From: Pseudomonas sp. L5B5
Lineage (GTDB): Bacteria; Pseudomonadota; Gammaproteobacteria; Pseudomonadales; Pseudomonadaceae
Length of the DNA stretch: 64,000 nt
Reading direction: 5' to 3'
Assembly: GCF_020520285.1 (NCBI RefSeq)
Contig: NZ_CP084742.1
Span: 3,658,001-3,722,000 of the forward strand
Shown piece after piece: positions 39,572 through 49,126 of the stretch. The notes under the pieces were generated by a model. It had not been told where the DNA came from. It searched no databases and saw only the letters and a list, made by a program, of their open reading frames with translations. Each line of letters opens with the position of its first letter. The first letter of the stretch is position 1. Both the position numbers and the translations under genes were made by a program.

Positions 39572-41791
39572 GTGCCCGACGCCATCCTGCGCCTCGCCCT
39601 GCCTTCGCCCCTGCGCCGCCTGTTCGACTACCGTGCTCCCGCCGGCGTACTGCCTACCCAGCTACACCCGGGCATGCGTCTGCGCGTGCCGTTCGGGCGC
39701 CGGGAGATGATCGGCATCCTGGTACAGGTGGCCGATCACAGCGAGGTCCCGGCGGACAAGCTCAAGCCGGCCCTGGCCCTGCTGGACCCCACGCCACCGC
39801 TGCCAGCGGCCCTGTTCAAGTTGTGTCTGTGGACCGCCCAGTACTACCAGCACAGCCTGGGGGACACCCTGAGCTGGGCTTTGCCGGTGCTGTTGCGCCA
39901 GGGCGAACCGGCCGAGGCTCGCCAGGAGCGTTTCTGGTCGATCGCCCCCGGGGCCCGCCTCGACGACCCGCGAATCGCCCGCGCGCCACGCCAGCGAGAA
40001 GCCCTGGCAACCTTGGCCCAGCATCCCCACGGCGTGCCCCACGCGCTCCTGAGCAAGCTGATGCTGAGCAAGGACAGCCTCGACCTGCTGCTGGCCAAGG
40101 ACCTGGTCCGCATAGACGTGCGCCGGCACGCCCCCGGAGCCCGCCACGAACACTGGCTGGCCCAGCCGGAGCTGCCGCTCAACAGCGAGCAACGCGCTGC
40201 CTATGAGGCGATCCGCGCCGGGTTCGACAGCTACCACGCCTTCCTGCTGGCGGGTGTCACCGGCAGCGGCAAGACCGAGGTCTACCTGCAGCTGATTCGC
40301 GAAACCCTGGAAGCCGGCAAGCAGGCCCTGGTGCTGATCCCGGAAATCAACCTCGGCCCCCAGACCCTGGCGCGCTTCGAACAGCGCTTCAATGCACGCA
40401 TCGCCCTGCTGCACTCGGCGGTCAACGATCGCGAACGCCTGGATGCCTGGCTGGCGGCCCGGGACGGCGAGGCCGACATCATCATCGGCACCCGTTCAGC
40501 GCTGTTCACGCCGATGAAGAACCCCGGGCTGATCATCATCGACGAGGAGCACGACGGCTCCTACAAACAACAGGAAGGCCTGCGTTACCACGCTCGCGAC
40601 CTGGCCCTGGTACGCGCCCGGCAGGAGAACATCCCGATTGTCCTGGGCTCGGCCACGCCGTCCCTGGAAAGCCTGCACAACGCCTACACCGGCCGCTATG
40701 GCCTGCTACGCATGAACGAACGGGCCGGCGGCGCCAAACAACCACGCTTCCTGCGCCTGGACGTGAAGAGCCGCCCGCTGGATAGCGGCATTTCCGGCCC
40801 CATGCAGCAGGCCATCGGCCAGACCCTCGCGGCCGGGCAACAGGTCCTGGTGTTCCTCAATCGCCGCGGCTTCGCTCCGACCCTGCTCTGCCACGACTGC
40901 GGCTGGATGTCCGAGTGCCAGCGCTGCGATGCCCGCATGACCGTGCACCAGCGCTCTGGTGAACTGCGTTGCCACCATTGTGGCCATGTGGAGCGTGTGC
41001 CACGGCACTGCCCGCAGTGCGCCAAGGTCGACCTTCGGCCAGTGGGCGCCGGCACCGAACGGGCGGAAGAGCGCCTGGCGATCCTGTTCCCCGACTACCC
41101 GGTGCTGCGGGTGGACCGCGACAGCACCTCGCGCAAGGATGCGATGAACCAGCTGTTCGCCACCATCCAGAAGGGCCATCCGTGCATCCTGGTGGGCACG
41201 CAGATGCTAGCCAAGGGGCATCACTTCCCCAGGGTGACCCTGGTCGCGATCCTCGATGCCGACGGCGGCCTGTTTTCCGGGGACTTTCGCGCCAGTGAGC
41301 GCATGGCGCAATTGATCGTCCAGGTGGCCGGTCGCGCTGGCCGGGCCGAAGAGCCCGGCAAGGTCATCATCCAGACGCACCTGGCCGACCATCCGCTGCT
41401 GGTGCAATTGACCGAGCAAGGCTATTTCGCCTTCGCCGAGCAGGCCCTGAGCGAACGCCGCGCCGCTGGCCTGCCCCCGTTCGCCCACCTGGCCCTGCTT
41501 CGAGCCGAAGCCCACAAGCCGGGCCAGGCCGAGGCGTTCCTGGATGAGGCCTGCAGCGAGGCCGAGCGCCTGCTGGCGGAACAGCAACTGGGCGGCATCG
41601 AGTTGCTGGGGCCAGTGCCCGCGCCCATGGAGCGTCGAGCCGGGCGCTACAGGGCACAACTGCTGCTGCAGGCCAATGCCCGAGCACCGCTGCACCGACT
41701 GCTCAGCAGCTGGCTGCTGGTCCTGGAGCAGATGCCCAGCGGCCGACAGGTACGCTGGTCACTGGATGTGGACCCGGTCGACCTGTACTGA
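39572..41791 (+). CDS. priA: Primosomal replication helicase PriA
   Basis: This 739-residue helicase starts at GTG 39572 (VPDAILRLALPSPLRRLFDY), giving the length of the P. aeruginosa protein; the longer open frame upstream has no support. It has an N-terminal DNA 3'-end binding domain, Walker A VTGSGKTEVY near residue 230, DEEH for Walker B, a zinc-binding insert (CHDCGWMSECQRC ... CHHC ... CPQC), and helicase motifs through VAGRAGR. It restarts stalled replication forks. It diverges from rpmE, and argS follows after 150 bases. Confidence 0.96.
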   Translation: MPDAILRLALPSPLRRLFDYRAPAGVLPTQLHPGMRLRVPFGRREMIGILVQVADHSEVPADKLKPALALLDPTPPLPAALFKLCLWTAQYYQHSLGDTLSWALPVLLRQGEPAEARQERFWSIAPGARLDDPRIARAPRQREALATLAQHPHGVPHALLSKLMLSKDSLDLLLAKDLVRIDVRRHAPGARHEHWLAQPELPLNSEQRAAYEAIRAGFDSYHAFLLAGVTGSGKTEVYLQLIRETLEAGKQALVLIPEINLGPQTLARFEQRFNARIALLHSAVNDRERLDAWLAARDGEADIIIGTRSALFTPMKNPGLIIIDEEHDGSYKQQEGLRYHARDLALVRARQENIPIVLGSATPSLESLHNAYTGRYGLLRMNERAGGAKQPRFLRLDVKSRPLDSGISGPMQQAIGQTLAAGQQVLVFLNRRGFAPTLLCHDCGWMSECQRCDARMTVHQRSGELRCHHCGHVERVPRHCPQCAKVDLRPVGAGTERAEERLAILFPDYPVLRVDRDSTSRKDAMNQLFATIQKGHPCILVGTQMLAKGHHFPRVTLVAILDADGGLFSGDFRASERMAQLIVQVAGRAGRAEEPGKVIIQTHLADHPLLVQLTEQGYFAFAEQALSERRAAGLPPFAHLALLRAEAHKPGQAEAFLDEACSEAERLLAEQQLGGIELLGPVPAPMERRAGRYRAQLLLQANARAPLHRLLSSWLLVLEQMPSGRQVRWSLDVDPVDLY

Positions 41792-41852
41792 GCCGCAGGC
41801 GGCCAGCCCAAGGCTATAAGTAGCCGGTGTCTTGCCGCTCACCCCCCAAAGG

Positions 41853-41881
41853 TTGGCAACCTGCCCCCGGCAACGGATAAT
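41853..41881 (+). promoter_or_regulatory. Candidate sigma-70 promoter of argS
   Basis: TTGGCA (41853-41858) is separated by 17 bases from GATAAT (41876-41881), each 5/6 to consensus. It lies 60 bases upstream of the argS ATG. Confidence 0.55.
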
Positions 41882-41941
41882 GCCCAGTTTTTCCACCTGC
41901 GCACCGAAGCGCCGCCGCGCCAGCGGTCGAAAGAGAAGACC

Positions 41942-43678
41942 ATGAAAGACACCATTCGCCAGCTCATCCAGCAAGCCATCGCCCAACTCGTCGCCGAAGG
42001 TGTGTTGCCAGAAGGCCTGACGCCGGCGATCCAGGTCGAAAATACCCGCGACAAGACCCATGGCGACTTCGCCAGCAACATCGCCATGATGCTGGCCAAG
42101 CCTGCCGGCATGAAACCTCGCGACCTGGCGGAGAAAATCATCGCCGCATTGCCGGCTGACGAGAACCTGAGCAAGGCGGAAATTGCCGGGCCGGGCTTCA
42201 TCAACTTCTTCCAGAACACCCAGGCCCTGGCTGCACGCCTGGACGCGGCACTCGACGACGCTCGCCTGAACGTACGCAAGGCCGGCCCGGTACAACGCAC
42301 CGTGATCGACTTGTCGGCGCCCAACCTGGCCAAGGAGATGCACGTGGGCCACCTGCGCTCCACCATCATCGGCGACGGCGTGGCGCGGGTCCTGGAGTTC
42401 CTTGGCGATACGGTCATCCGCCAGAACCACGTGGGCGACTGGGGCACCCAGTTCGGCATGCTGATGGCCTACCTGGAAGAGAACCCCATCACCAGCGACG
42501 AGCTGTCGGACCTGGAGAACTTCTACCGCGCGGCCAAGCAGCGCTTCGACGAGTCCGAAGCCTTCGCCGACCGCGCCCGCGCCCTGGTGGTCAAGCTGCA
42601 AGCTGGCGACCCGGACTGCCTGGCGCTGTGGAGCCGGTTCAAGGACATCTCCCTGTCCCACTGCCAGAAAATCTACGAGCTGCTCAACGTCAAGCTGACC
42701 ATGGCCGACGTGATGGGCGAGAGCGCCTACAACGATGACCTGATCAACGTGGTCAACGACCTCAAGGCCCAGGGCATGCTGGTGGAGAGCAATGGCGCCC
42801 AGTGCGTGTTCCTCGACGAGTTCAAGAACGCCGAGGGCGAGCCGCTGCCAGTGATCATCGTCAAGGCCGGCGGCGGCTACCTGTACGCCACCACCGACCT
42901 GGCGGCCGTGCGCTACCGCAGCGGCAAGCTCAAGGCCGACCGTGCCCTGTACTTCGTCGACCAGCGCCAGGCCCTGCACTTCCAGCAAGTGTTCGCGGTG
43001 GCCCACAAGGCCGGCTTCGTCACCCATCCGATGGCAATGGAGCACATGGGCTTCGGCACCATGAACGGCGCCGACGGCCGTCCGTTCAAGACCCGTGACG
43101 GCGGCACCGTGAAGCTGATCGACCTGTTGACCGAAGCCGAGGAGCGGGCCTACGCCCTGGTGAAGGAAAAGAACCCGCAGCTGCCGGAAGCCGACCTGCG
43201 CCGCATCGCCAAAGTGGTGGGCATCGACTCGGTGAAATACGCCGACCTGTCCAAGCACCGCACCAGCGACTACAGCTTCAACTTCGACCTGATGCTCAAC
43301 TTCGAAGGCAACACCGCGCCCTACCTGCTGTACGCCTACACCCGTGCTGCCGGCGTGTTCCGCAAGCTGGGCAAGGACTTCAGCCAGGTACAGGGCAAGA
43401 TCGAACTGCACGCCGCCCAGGAGCTGGAGCTGGCAGCGCGCCTGGCGCAGTTTGGCGAGATCCTCAACAACGTCGCCGAAAAAGGCACCCCACACGTGCT
43501 GTGCAGCTACCTGTACGATGTGGCCGGGCTGTTCTCCAGCTTCTACGAGAACTGCCCGATCCTGGCAGCCGAGACTCCCGAGCAGATGAATAGCCGCCTG
43601 CGCCTGACCGAGCTGACCCGGCGTACCCTCAAGCAAGGTCTGGAACTGCTGGGCCTTGAAGTCCTGGAGCAAATGTAA
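41942..43678 (+). CDS. argS: Arginyl-tRNA synthetase
   Basis: This 578-residue class I synthetase has the HIGH-type motif as HVGHLRST near residue 130 after the [14 protein letters not shown] stretch, and the N-terminal Add-1 domain that binds the tRNA D-loop. It ends with an ALPHA-helix anticodon-binding domain, final LEVLEQM. The KMSKS loop is degenerate, as in many ArgRS. It charges tRNA-Arg. A SPOR gene follows immediately with no gap for a terminator. Confidence 0.97.
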   Translation: MKDTIRQLIQQAIAQLVAEGVLPEGLTPAIQVENTRDKTHGDFASNIAMMLAKPAGMKPRDLAEKIIAALPADENLSKAEIAGPGFINFFQNTQALAARLDAALDDARLNVRKAGPVQRTVIDLSAPNLAKEMHVGHLRSTIIGDGVARVLEFLGDTVIRQNHVGDWGTQFGMLMAYLEENPITSDELSDLENFYRAAKQRFDESEAFADRARALVVKLQAGDPDCLALWSRFKDISLSHCQKIYELLNVKLTMADVMGESAYNDDLINVVNDLKAQGMLVESNGAQCVFLDEFKNAEGEPLPVIIVKAGGGYLYATTDLAAVRYRSGKLKADRALYFVDQRQALHFQQVFAVAHKAGFVTHPMAMEHMGFGTMNGADGRPFKTRDGGTVKLIDLLTEAEERAYALVKEKNPQLPEADLRRIAKVVGIDSVKYADLSKHRTSDYSFNFDLMLNFEGNTAPYLLYAYTRAAGVFRKLGKDFSQVQGKIELHAAQELELAARLAQFGEILNNVAEKGTPHVLCSYLYDVAGLFSSFYENCPILAAETPEQMNSRLRLTELTRRTLKQGLELLGLEVLEQM

Positions 43679-43679
43679 G

Positions 43680-44387
43680 TTGGCTGCCAAGAAAAAACCT
43701 GCACCCAAGCGTGGCGCCAGTCGTTACCAGCCCCCGGCCAAGAAGCCGATCCCGGGCTGGCTGTGGCTGGCCATCGGCCTGACCATCGGTGCATTCATCG
43801 TGTTCCTGATGAAGCTCGAGCCAGGCAAGGGCGGCGACAGCGTCAAGCGCGAGAAGATCGAGCAACAGAAGGCCAGCAAGATCGCGGAGGCCAACAAGAC
43901 ACCGCCCAGCCCGCAGCAACCGGTGAAGCCCAAGTACGATTTCTACACCCTGCTGCCGGAATCGGAGGTCATCGTGCCGCCCGAAGCGGTACCGGAAAAG
44001 ACCCTGCCGACGCCACAGGTGCCGCCAGTGCCAACCACTCCGGTAACTCCGGCAGAAGCGGCGAAGATCGACACCGCCCGGGCCCAGGCGGCCCTGGCCG
44101 GCATCACGCCACCACCTGCGCCACCGGTGGCCAAGGCCGCGCCGGTGACCAAGTTCTTCCTCCAGGCCGGGTCATTCCGCAAGGAAGCCGATGCCGACAA
44201 GGTCCGCGCGCAGATCATCCTGCTGGGCCAGTCGGTCTCGGTCGAATCCGGCACGGTGAAGGATGAAACCTGGTACCGGGTATTGGTGGGCCCGTTCAGC
44301 AACCGCGAACAGCTGACCGTAGCCCAGAAGCAACTGGCTGGCGCCGGCTTCAGCAACCTGCTGTTACAACAGCGCCAGAACCGCTGA
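43680..44387 (+). CDS. SPOR-domain membrane protein, FtsN-like
   Basis: This 235-residue protein has a basic cytoplasmic N-terminus (LAAKKKPAPKRG), one membrane segment near residues 25-44, a Pro/Thr-rich linker and a C-terminal SPOR domain (about 160-235, FFLQAGSFRKEADADKVRAQI, ending NLLLQQRQN). This is the layout of FtsN-type division proteins that bind septal peptidoglycan. The start is TTG 43680, one base after the argS stop; another TTG at 43656 is inside argS. In P. aeruginosa a SPOR gene also stands between argS and hslV. Confidence 0.88.
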   Translation: MAAKKKPAPKRGASRYQPPAKKPIPGWLWLAIGLTIGAFIVFLMKLEPGKGGDSVKREKIEQQKASKIAEANKTPPSPQQPVKPKYDFYTLLPESEVIVPPEAVPEKTLPTPQVPPVPTTPVTPAEAAKIDTARAQAALAGITPPPAPPVAKAAPVTKFFLQAGSFRKEADADKVRAQIILLGQSVSVESGTVKDETWYRVLVGPFSNREQLTVAQKQLAGAGFSNLLLQQRQNR

Positions 44388-44437
44388 CCCCCCCTGCGGC
44401 GAGGGCCCGCTCTCTCGTCGCACCCGGGCAATCGCGC

Positions 44438-44469
44438 CCTCTTTTGGCAGCCTGTCGCGCCAAAAGAGG
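44438..44469. terminator. Hairpin between the SPOR gene and hslV
   Basis: CCTCTTTTGGC (44438-44448) pairs exactly with GCCAAAAGAGG (44459-44469) around a 10-base loop. It could end transcription of the argS-SPOR unit; no T-run follows, so this is tentative. Confidence 0.45.
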
Positions 44470-44524
44470 ACACGCTGTCCCTCCCCCCGATGCCAAGCCG
44501 CTCGTCTCTCGCCTCGCCCGGCAG

Positions 44525-44551
44525 TTGAAAAACCTCTCGCCACCCCCATAT
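44525..44551 (+). promoter_or_regulatory. Heat-shock (sigma-32) promoter of hslVU
   Basis: TTGAAA at 44525-44530 is followed after 13 bases by CCCCATAT at 44544-44551, matching the sigma-32 pattern (CTTGAAA, 11-16 bases, CCCCATnT). The hslV start is 47 bases further on. Confidence 0.85.
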
Positions 44552-44597
44552 GAGTTTCCATCTGGGCACTTTCGCCCCGCTGCGTGGAGACTTTCCC

Positions 44598-45128
44598 TTG
44601 ACCACCATCGTTTCAGTCCGCCGCCACGGCAAAGTCGTCATGGGCGGCGACGGCCAGGTTTCCCTTGGCAACACCGTGATGAAAGGCAATGCGAAAAAGG
44701 TTCGCCGCCTGTATCACGGCCAGGTCATTGCCGGCTTCGCCGGGGCCACTGCCGACGCCTTCACCCTGTTCGAACGGTTTGAAGGCCAGCTGGAGAAGCA
44801 CCAGGGCCACCTGATTCGTGCCGCCGTCGAGCTGGCCAAGGAATGGCGTACCGACCGTTCCCTCAGCCGCCTGGAAGCCATGCTGGCCGTGGCCAACAAG
44901 GACGCCTCGCTGATCATCACCGGCAACGGTGACGTGGTCGAACCCGAGGACGGCCTGATCGCCATGGGTTCCGGTGGCGCCTACGCCCAGGCCGCCGCCA
45001 GCGCATTGCTGAAGAAAACCGACCTGTCGGCTCGCGAGATCGTCGAGACCGCCCTGGGCATCGCCGGCGATATCTGTGTATTCACCAACCACACTCAAAC
45101 CATCGAGGAGCAGGATCTCGCGGAATAA
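44598..45128 (+). CDS. hslV: ATP-dependent protease subunit HslV
   Basis: This 176-residue peptidase starts at TTG 44598, giving Thr2 (TTIVSVRR) as the N-terminal nucleophile after Met removal; GGAG lies 8 bases upstream. The [23 protein letters not shown] stretch is typical (positions about 16-38). HslV makes a double hexamer that degrades proteins unfolded by HslU. Length is standard. A heat-shock promoter lies directly upstream. Confidence 0.97.
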   Translation: MTTIVSVRRHGKVVMGGDGQVSLGNTVMKGNAKKVRRLYHGQVIAGFAGATADAFTLFERFEGQLEKHQGHLIRAAVELAKEWRTDRSLSRLEAMLAVANKDASLIITGNGDVVEPEDGLIAMGSGGAYAQAAASALLKKTDLSAREIVETALGIAGDICVFTNHTQTIEEQDLAE

Positions 45129-45210
45129 GCCTGTTTCGGCCCGGACCTGCCGTCACGCGGCAGGCCCTCACGCCACGGCATTCATTCCTGCTTGAGGACC
45201 GTCAATTATC

Positions 45211-46554
45211 ATGTCCATGACCCCCCGCGAAATCGTCCACGAACTCAATCGCCATATCATCGGCCAGGACGACGCCAAGCGCGCCGTGGCCATCGCCCTG
45301 CGCAACCGCTGGCGGCGCATGCAACTGCCTGCGGAACTGCGCGCCGAGGTCACCCCCAAGAACATCCTGATGATCGGCCCTACCGGCGTGGGCAAGACGG
45401 AAATCGCCCGGCGCCTGGCCAAGCTGGCCAACGCACCGTTCATCAAGGTTGAAGCGACCAAGTTCACCGAGGTCGGTTATGTCGGTCGCGATGTCGAGTC
45501 GATCATCCGCGACCTGGCCGACGCCGCGCTGAAGATGCTGCGCGAGCAGGAGATCGTCCGCGTGCGCCATCGCGCCGAAGATGCCGCCGAGGACCGTATC
45601 CTCGACGCCCTGCTGCCCCAGGCCCGGGCCAGCAGCTTCGCCGAGGAAGCCGCACAGACCAGCACCGATTCCAACACCCGCCAGCTGTTCCGCAAGCGCC
45701 TGCGTGAAGGCCAGCTGGACGACAAGGAAATCGAGATCGAAGTCGCCGAGAACATGGGCGTCGAGATCGCCGCGCCTCCCGGCATGGAAGAGATGACCAA
45801 CCAGCTGCAGAGCCTGTTCGCCAACATGGGCAAGGGCAAGCGCAAGAGCCGCAAGCTCAAGGTCAAGGAAGCGCTGAAGATGGTTCGCGATGAAGAAGCG
45901 AGCCGCCTGGTCAACGAGGAAGAACTCAAGGCCAAGGCCCTGGAAGCCGTCGAGCAGCACGGTATCGTGTTCATCGACGAGATCGACAAGGTGGCCAAGC
46001 GCGGTAATGTCGGCGGTGCCGATGTCTCCCGCGAAGGCGTGCAGCGCGACCTGCTGCCGCTGATCGAGGGCTGCACCGTCAACACCAAGCTGGGCATGGT
46101 CAAGACCGACCACATCCTGTTCATCGCCTCCGGCGCGTTCCACCTGAGCAAGCCGAGCGACCTGGTACCCGAGCTGCAAGGCCGCCTGCCGATCCGTGTC
46201 GAACTCAAGGCCCTGACCCCGGAAGACTTCGAGCGCATCCTCAAGGAGCCTCATGCGTCGCTGACCGAACAATATTGCGCGTTGCTCAAGACCGAAGGCC
46301 TGGGTATCGAGTTCGCCGACGAGGGCATCAAGCGCCTGGCCGAGATCGCCTACCAGGTCAATGAGAAGACCGAGAACATCGGTGCCCGTCGCCTGCACAC
46401 CCTGCTCGAGCGCCTGCTCGAAGAGGTGTCGTTCAGCGCCGGCGACCTGGCCAGCGCCCACAGCGAAGAGCCGATCCGCATCGACGCTGCGTACGTCAAC
46501 AGCCACCTGGGTGAACTGGCGCAGAACGAAGACCTGTCCCGCTATATCCTGTAA
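45211..46554 (+). CDS. hslU: ATP-dependent protease ATPase subunit HslU
   Basis: This 447-residue AAA+ unfoldase starts [19 protein letters not shown], with Walker [10 protein letters not shown] near residues 56-64, the pore loop GYVGRD, Walker [13 protein letters not shown] near 252-263, an intermediate I domain and a sensor-2 region ([14 protein letters not shown]). It feeds substrates to HslV and forms an operon with it. Length equals that of P. aeruginosa HslU. Confidence 0.97.
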   Translation: MSMTPREIVHELNRHIIGQDDAKRAVAIALRNRWRRMQLPAELRAEVTPKNILMIGPTGVGKTEIARRLAKLANAPFIKVEATKFTEVGYVGRDVESIIRDLADAALKMLREQEIVRVRHRAEDAAEDRILDALLPQARASSFAEEAAQTSTDSNTRQLFRKRLREGQLDDKEIEIEVAENMGVEIAAPPGMEEMTNQLQSLFANMGKGKRKSRKLKVKEALKMVRDEEASRLVNEEELKAKALEAVEQHGIVFIDEIDKVAKRGNVGGADVSREGVQRDLLPLIEGCTVNTKLGMVKTDHILFIASGAFHLSKPSDLVPELQGRLPIRVELKALTPEDFERILKEPHASLTEQYCALLKTEGLGIEFADEGIKRLAEIAYQVNEKTENIGARRLHTLLERLLEEVSFSAGDLASAHSEEPIRIDAAYVNSHLGELAQNEDLSRYIL

Positions 46555-46556
46555 GC

Positions 46557-46677
46557 GCCAAGCTGCAAGCGACATGCTGATTCGTGTCGCTTGCAGCAAC
46601 GCTTCTCCAGTGTTTTATCGGTGATGGCTTGAATCTCACTTCTTGTGGCTTGAAGCTTATGGCTTGAAGCTCAAGAG
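46557..46677. repeat. Dispersed GCTGCAAGC-type repeat after hslU
   Basis: CAAGCTGCAAGCGACA (46560-46575) faces TGTCGCTTGCAGC (46586-46598) as an inverted pair; GGCTTGAAGCTTATGGCTTGAAGCTCAAG follows as a tandem, seen in positions 46649-46676. It belongs with the repeats at 21640-21747 and 36678-36755. Confidence 0.55.
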
Positions 46678-46686
46678 AGAACGCCC

Positions 46687-47064
46687 ATGGCCCGCCTGCC
46701 CACCGGCATCAACCTGCACAAAGCCTCCAAGACCCTGACCCTGACCTACGGTCCGGACGAGGTCTACCACCTGCCTGCGGAATTCCTGCGGGTGCACTCG
46801 CCCTCCGCCGAGGTCCAGGGCCACGGCAAACCCATCCTGCAATTCGGCAAGCTTGGCGTCGGCCTGAGCAAGATCGAACCCGCCGGCCAGTACGCACTGA
46901 AATTGACCTTCGACGACGGCCATGACAGCGGTCTGTTCACCTGGGACTACCTGTACCAGCTCGCGCTGCGCCAGGACGATCTGTGGCGCGACTACCTGCA
47001 GCAACTCCAGGCCGCAGGAAAATCCCGCGATCCGGACGAGTCCGTCGTCAAGCTGATGCTCTAG
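46687..47064 (+). CDS. DUF971 (GBBH-like N-terminal domain) protein
   Basis: This 125-residue protein has a single DUF971 domain: TLTLTYGPDEVYHLPAEFLRV near residues 16-36, a central strand part with EPAGQYALKLTFDDGHDSGLFTWDYLY, then a helical tail. The fold is shared with the N-terminus of gamma-butyrobetaine hydroxylase and with proteins near Fe-S or Mrp-type factors; function is not established. It lies between hslU and phaC1 exactly as in P. aeruginosa. Confidence 0.88.
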   Translation: MARLPTGINLHKASKTLTLTYGPDEVYHLPAEFLRVHSPSAEVQGHGKPILQFGKLGVGLSKIEPAGQYALKLTFDDGHDSGLFTWDYLYQLALRQDDLWRDYLQQLQAAGKSRDPDESVVKLML

Positions 47065-47181
47065 CTCAAGCCTCTGGCTGTTTAGAGGGCATTTTCTAAT
47101 TCCATCTGTTTGAATGCAGGGCTGCATGGCCAATGAATGGCCTGCTTGCGAAAAAAATTAAACTCGGGTAACCAATGGACC

Positions 47182-47197
47182 TGGCAAGTTCCCTGCA
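47182..47197 (+). promoter_or_regulatory. Candidate sigma-54 promoter of phaC1
   Basis: TGGCAAGTTCCCTGCA has GG and GC spaced by exactly 10 bases and fits TGGCAC-N5-TTGCA with two differences. It is 139 bases upstream of the phaC1 start. A sigma-54-type promoter has been described for phaC1 of P. aeruginosa, which supports the idea. Confidence 0.45.
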
Positions 47198-47264
47198 GAG
47201 TTCTGCGAAGTAACGGCAGCGGTATGCAATCAACGGTCACCCGAGCAGTAGTGCCTGGCCTCGT

Positions 47265-47282
47265 GCTGTGTGACTACACAGC
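47265..47282. promoter_or_regulatory. Perfect dyad upstream of phaC1
   Basis: GCTGTGTGACTACACAGC has two exact 7-base arms around GACT, 39 bases ahead of the phaC1 ATG. It may be an operator, possibly for PhaD, or an mRNA hairpin. No binding motif was confirmed. Confidence 0.4.
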
Positions 47283-47320
47283 AGGTCCGGTACTCGTCTC
47301 AGGACAATGGAGCGTCGTAG

Positions 47321-49000
47321 ATGAGTAACAAGAACAACGATGACCTGAAACGCCAAGCCTCGGAGAATACCCTGGGGCTCAATCCGGTCATCGGCTTGCG
47401 TAGAAAGGACCTGCTTACCTCTGCTCGAATGGTGCTCACCCAGGCCATCAAACAACCCATCCACAGCGTCAAGCATGTCGCGCACTTCGGCCTCGAACTG
47501 AAGAACGTGATGTTCGGCAAGTCATCCCTGCAGCCCGAAAGCGACGATCGCCGCTTCATCGACCCGGCATGGAGCCAGAACCCGCTGTACCGGCGCTACC
47601 TGCAAACCTACCTGGCGTGGCGCAAGGAACTCCACGACTGGATTGGCGACAGCAGCCTGTCCGAACAGGACATCAGCCGCGGGCACTTCGTGATCAACCT
47701 GCTGACCGAAGCCATGGCCCCGACCAACAGTGCGGCCAACCCCGCAGCGGTCAAGCGCTTCTTCGAAACCGGCGGCAAGAGCCTGCTGGACGGCCTGTCC
47801 CACCTGGCCAAGGACCTGGTGCACAACGGCGGCATGCCCAGCCAGGTCAACATGGACGCCTTCGAAGTGGGCAAGAACCTGGGTACCAGCGAAGGCGCGG
47901 TGGTGTTTCGCAACGACGTCCTGGAGCTGATCCAGTACCGGCCAATTACCGAGCAGGTGCATGAACGCCCATTGCTGGTAGTGCCGCCGCAAATCAACAA
48001 GTTCTACGTTTTCGACCTCAGTCCGGACAAGAGCCTGGCGCGCTTCTGCCTGCGCAATAACATGCAGACGTTCATCGTCAGCTGGCGCAACCCCACCAAG
48101 GCCCAGCGCGAATGGGGCCTGTCCACCTATATCGAGGCCCTCAAGGAAGCGGTTGATGTGGTTACCGCGATCACCGGCAGCAAGGATGTGAACATGCTCG
48201 GCGCCTGCTCCGGCGGCATCACCTGCACCGCCCTGCTGGGCCACTATGCGGCCCTCGGGCAGAAGAAGGTCAATGCCCTGACCCTGCTGGTCAGCGTGCT
48301 CGACACCACCCTGGATACCCAGGTGGCGCTGTTCGTCGACGAGCAGACCCTGGAGGCGGCCAAGCGTCACTCCTACCAGGCCGGGGTTCTCGAAGGCAAG
48401 GACATGGCCAAGGTCTTCGCGTGGATGCGCCCCAACGACCTGATCTGGAACTACTGGGTCAACAACTACCTGCTGGGCAACGAGCCGCCGGTGTTCGACA
48501 TCCTGTTCTGGAACAACGACACCACTCGCCTGCCTGCCGCCTTCCACGGCGACCTGATCGAGATGTTCAAGAACAACCCACTGACCCGGGCCGATGCCCT
48601 GGAAGTGTGCGGCACGCCGATCGACCTGAAGCAGGTGACCGCCGATATCTTCTCCCTGGCCGGCACCAACGACCACATCACCCCCTGGAAGTCCTGCTAC
48701 AAGTCGGCGCAGCTGTTCGGCGGCCAGGTGGAATTCGTCCTGTCCAGCAGCGGCCATATCCAGAGCATCCTCAACCCACCGGGCAACCCCAAGGCGCGCT
48801 ACATGACCAGCGCCGAGATTCCGGAATGCCCTGACCAATGGCAGGAAAACTCGGTCAAGCACACCGACTCCTGGTGGCTGTACTGGCAGGCCTGGCAAGC
48901 GGAGCGCTCGGGCGAGCTGAAACCGGCGCCGAGCGTGCTGGGCAGCAAGAAACACGTGGCCGGCGAGGCATCGCCGGGCACCTACGTTCACGAGCGCTGA
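47321..49000 (+). CDS. phaC1: Class II poly(3-hydroxyalkanoate) synthase 1
   Basis: This 559-residue synthase has the lipase-like box GACSGG with the catalytic Cys296, an aspartate in AGTNDHITPW near 451 and a histidine in SSSGHIQSI near 479, the class II triad. It polymerises (R)-3-hydroxyacyl-CoA of 6-14 carbons into medium-chain-length PHA on the granule surface. GGAG lies 8 bases before ATG 47321. It is first in phaC1-phaZ-phaC2-phaD. Confidence 0.97.
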   Translation: MSNKNNDDLKRQASENTLGLNPVIGLRRKDLLTSARMVLTQAIKQPIHSVKHVAHFGLELKNVMFGKSSLQPESDDRRFIDPAWSQNPLYRRYLQTYLAWRKELHDWIGDSSLSEQDISRGHFVINLLTEAMAPTNSAANPAAVKRFFETGGKSLLDGLSHLAKDLVHNGGMPSQVNMDAFEVGKNLGTSEGAVVFRNDVLELIQYRPITEQVHERPLLVVPPQINKFYVFDLSPDKSLARFCLRNNMQTFIVSWRNPTKAQREWGLSTYIEALKEAVDVVTAITGSKDVNMLGACSGGITCTALLGHYAALGQKKVNALTLLVSVLDTTLDTQVALFVDEQTLEAAKRHSYQAGVLEGKDMAKVFAWMRPNDLIWNYWVNNYLLGNEPPVFDILFWNNDTTRLPAAFHGDLIEMFKNNPLTRADALEVCGTPIDLKQVTADIFSLAGTNDHITPWKSCYKSAQLFGGQVEFVLSSSGHIQSILNPPGNPKARYMTSAEIPECPDQWQENSVKHTDSWWLYWQAWQAERSGELKPAPSVLGSKKHVAGEASPGTYVHER

Positions 49001-49126
49001 GCAGGTACCCAGCAAGGCGGCTAGCCAACGAGCCGCCAAGCCCTATTCTTCATGAGAGGCCTGGCCTCAGGAAATCCGGAGGGCGCCGGGAGGCACCTCC
49101 ACCGGTTAAATACACAGGGCTACGGC

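Noticed and set aside
41759..43708. Minus-strand open frame of 649 codons opposite argS
   Set aside because: Antisense shadow with no domain or motif; argS is complete on the plus strand.
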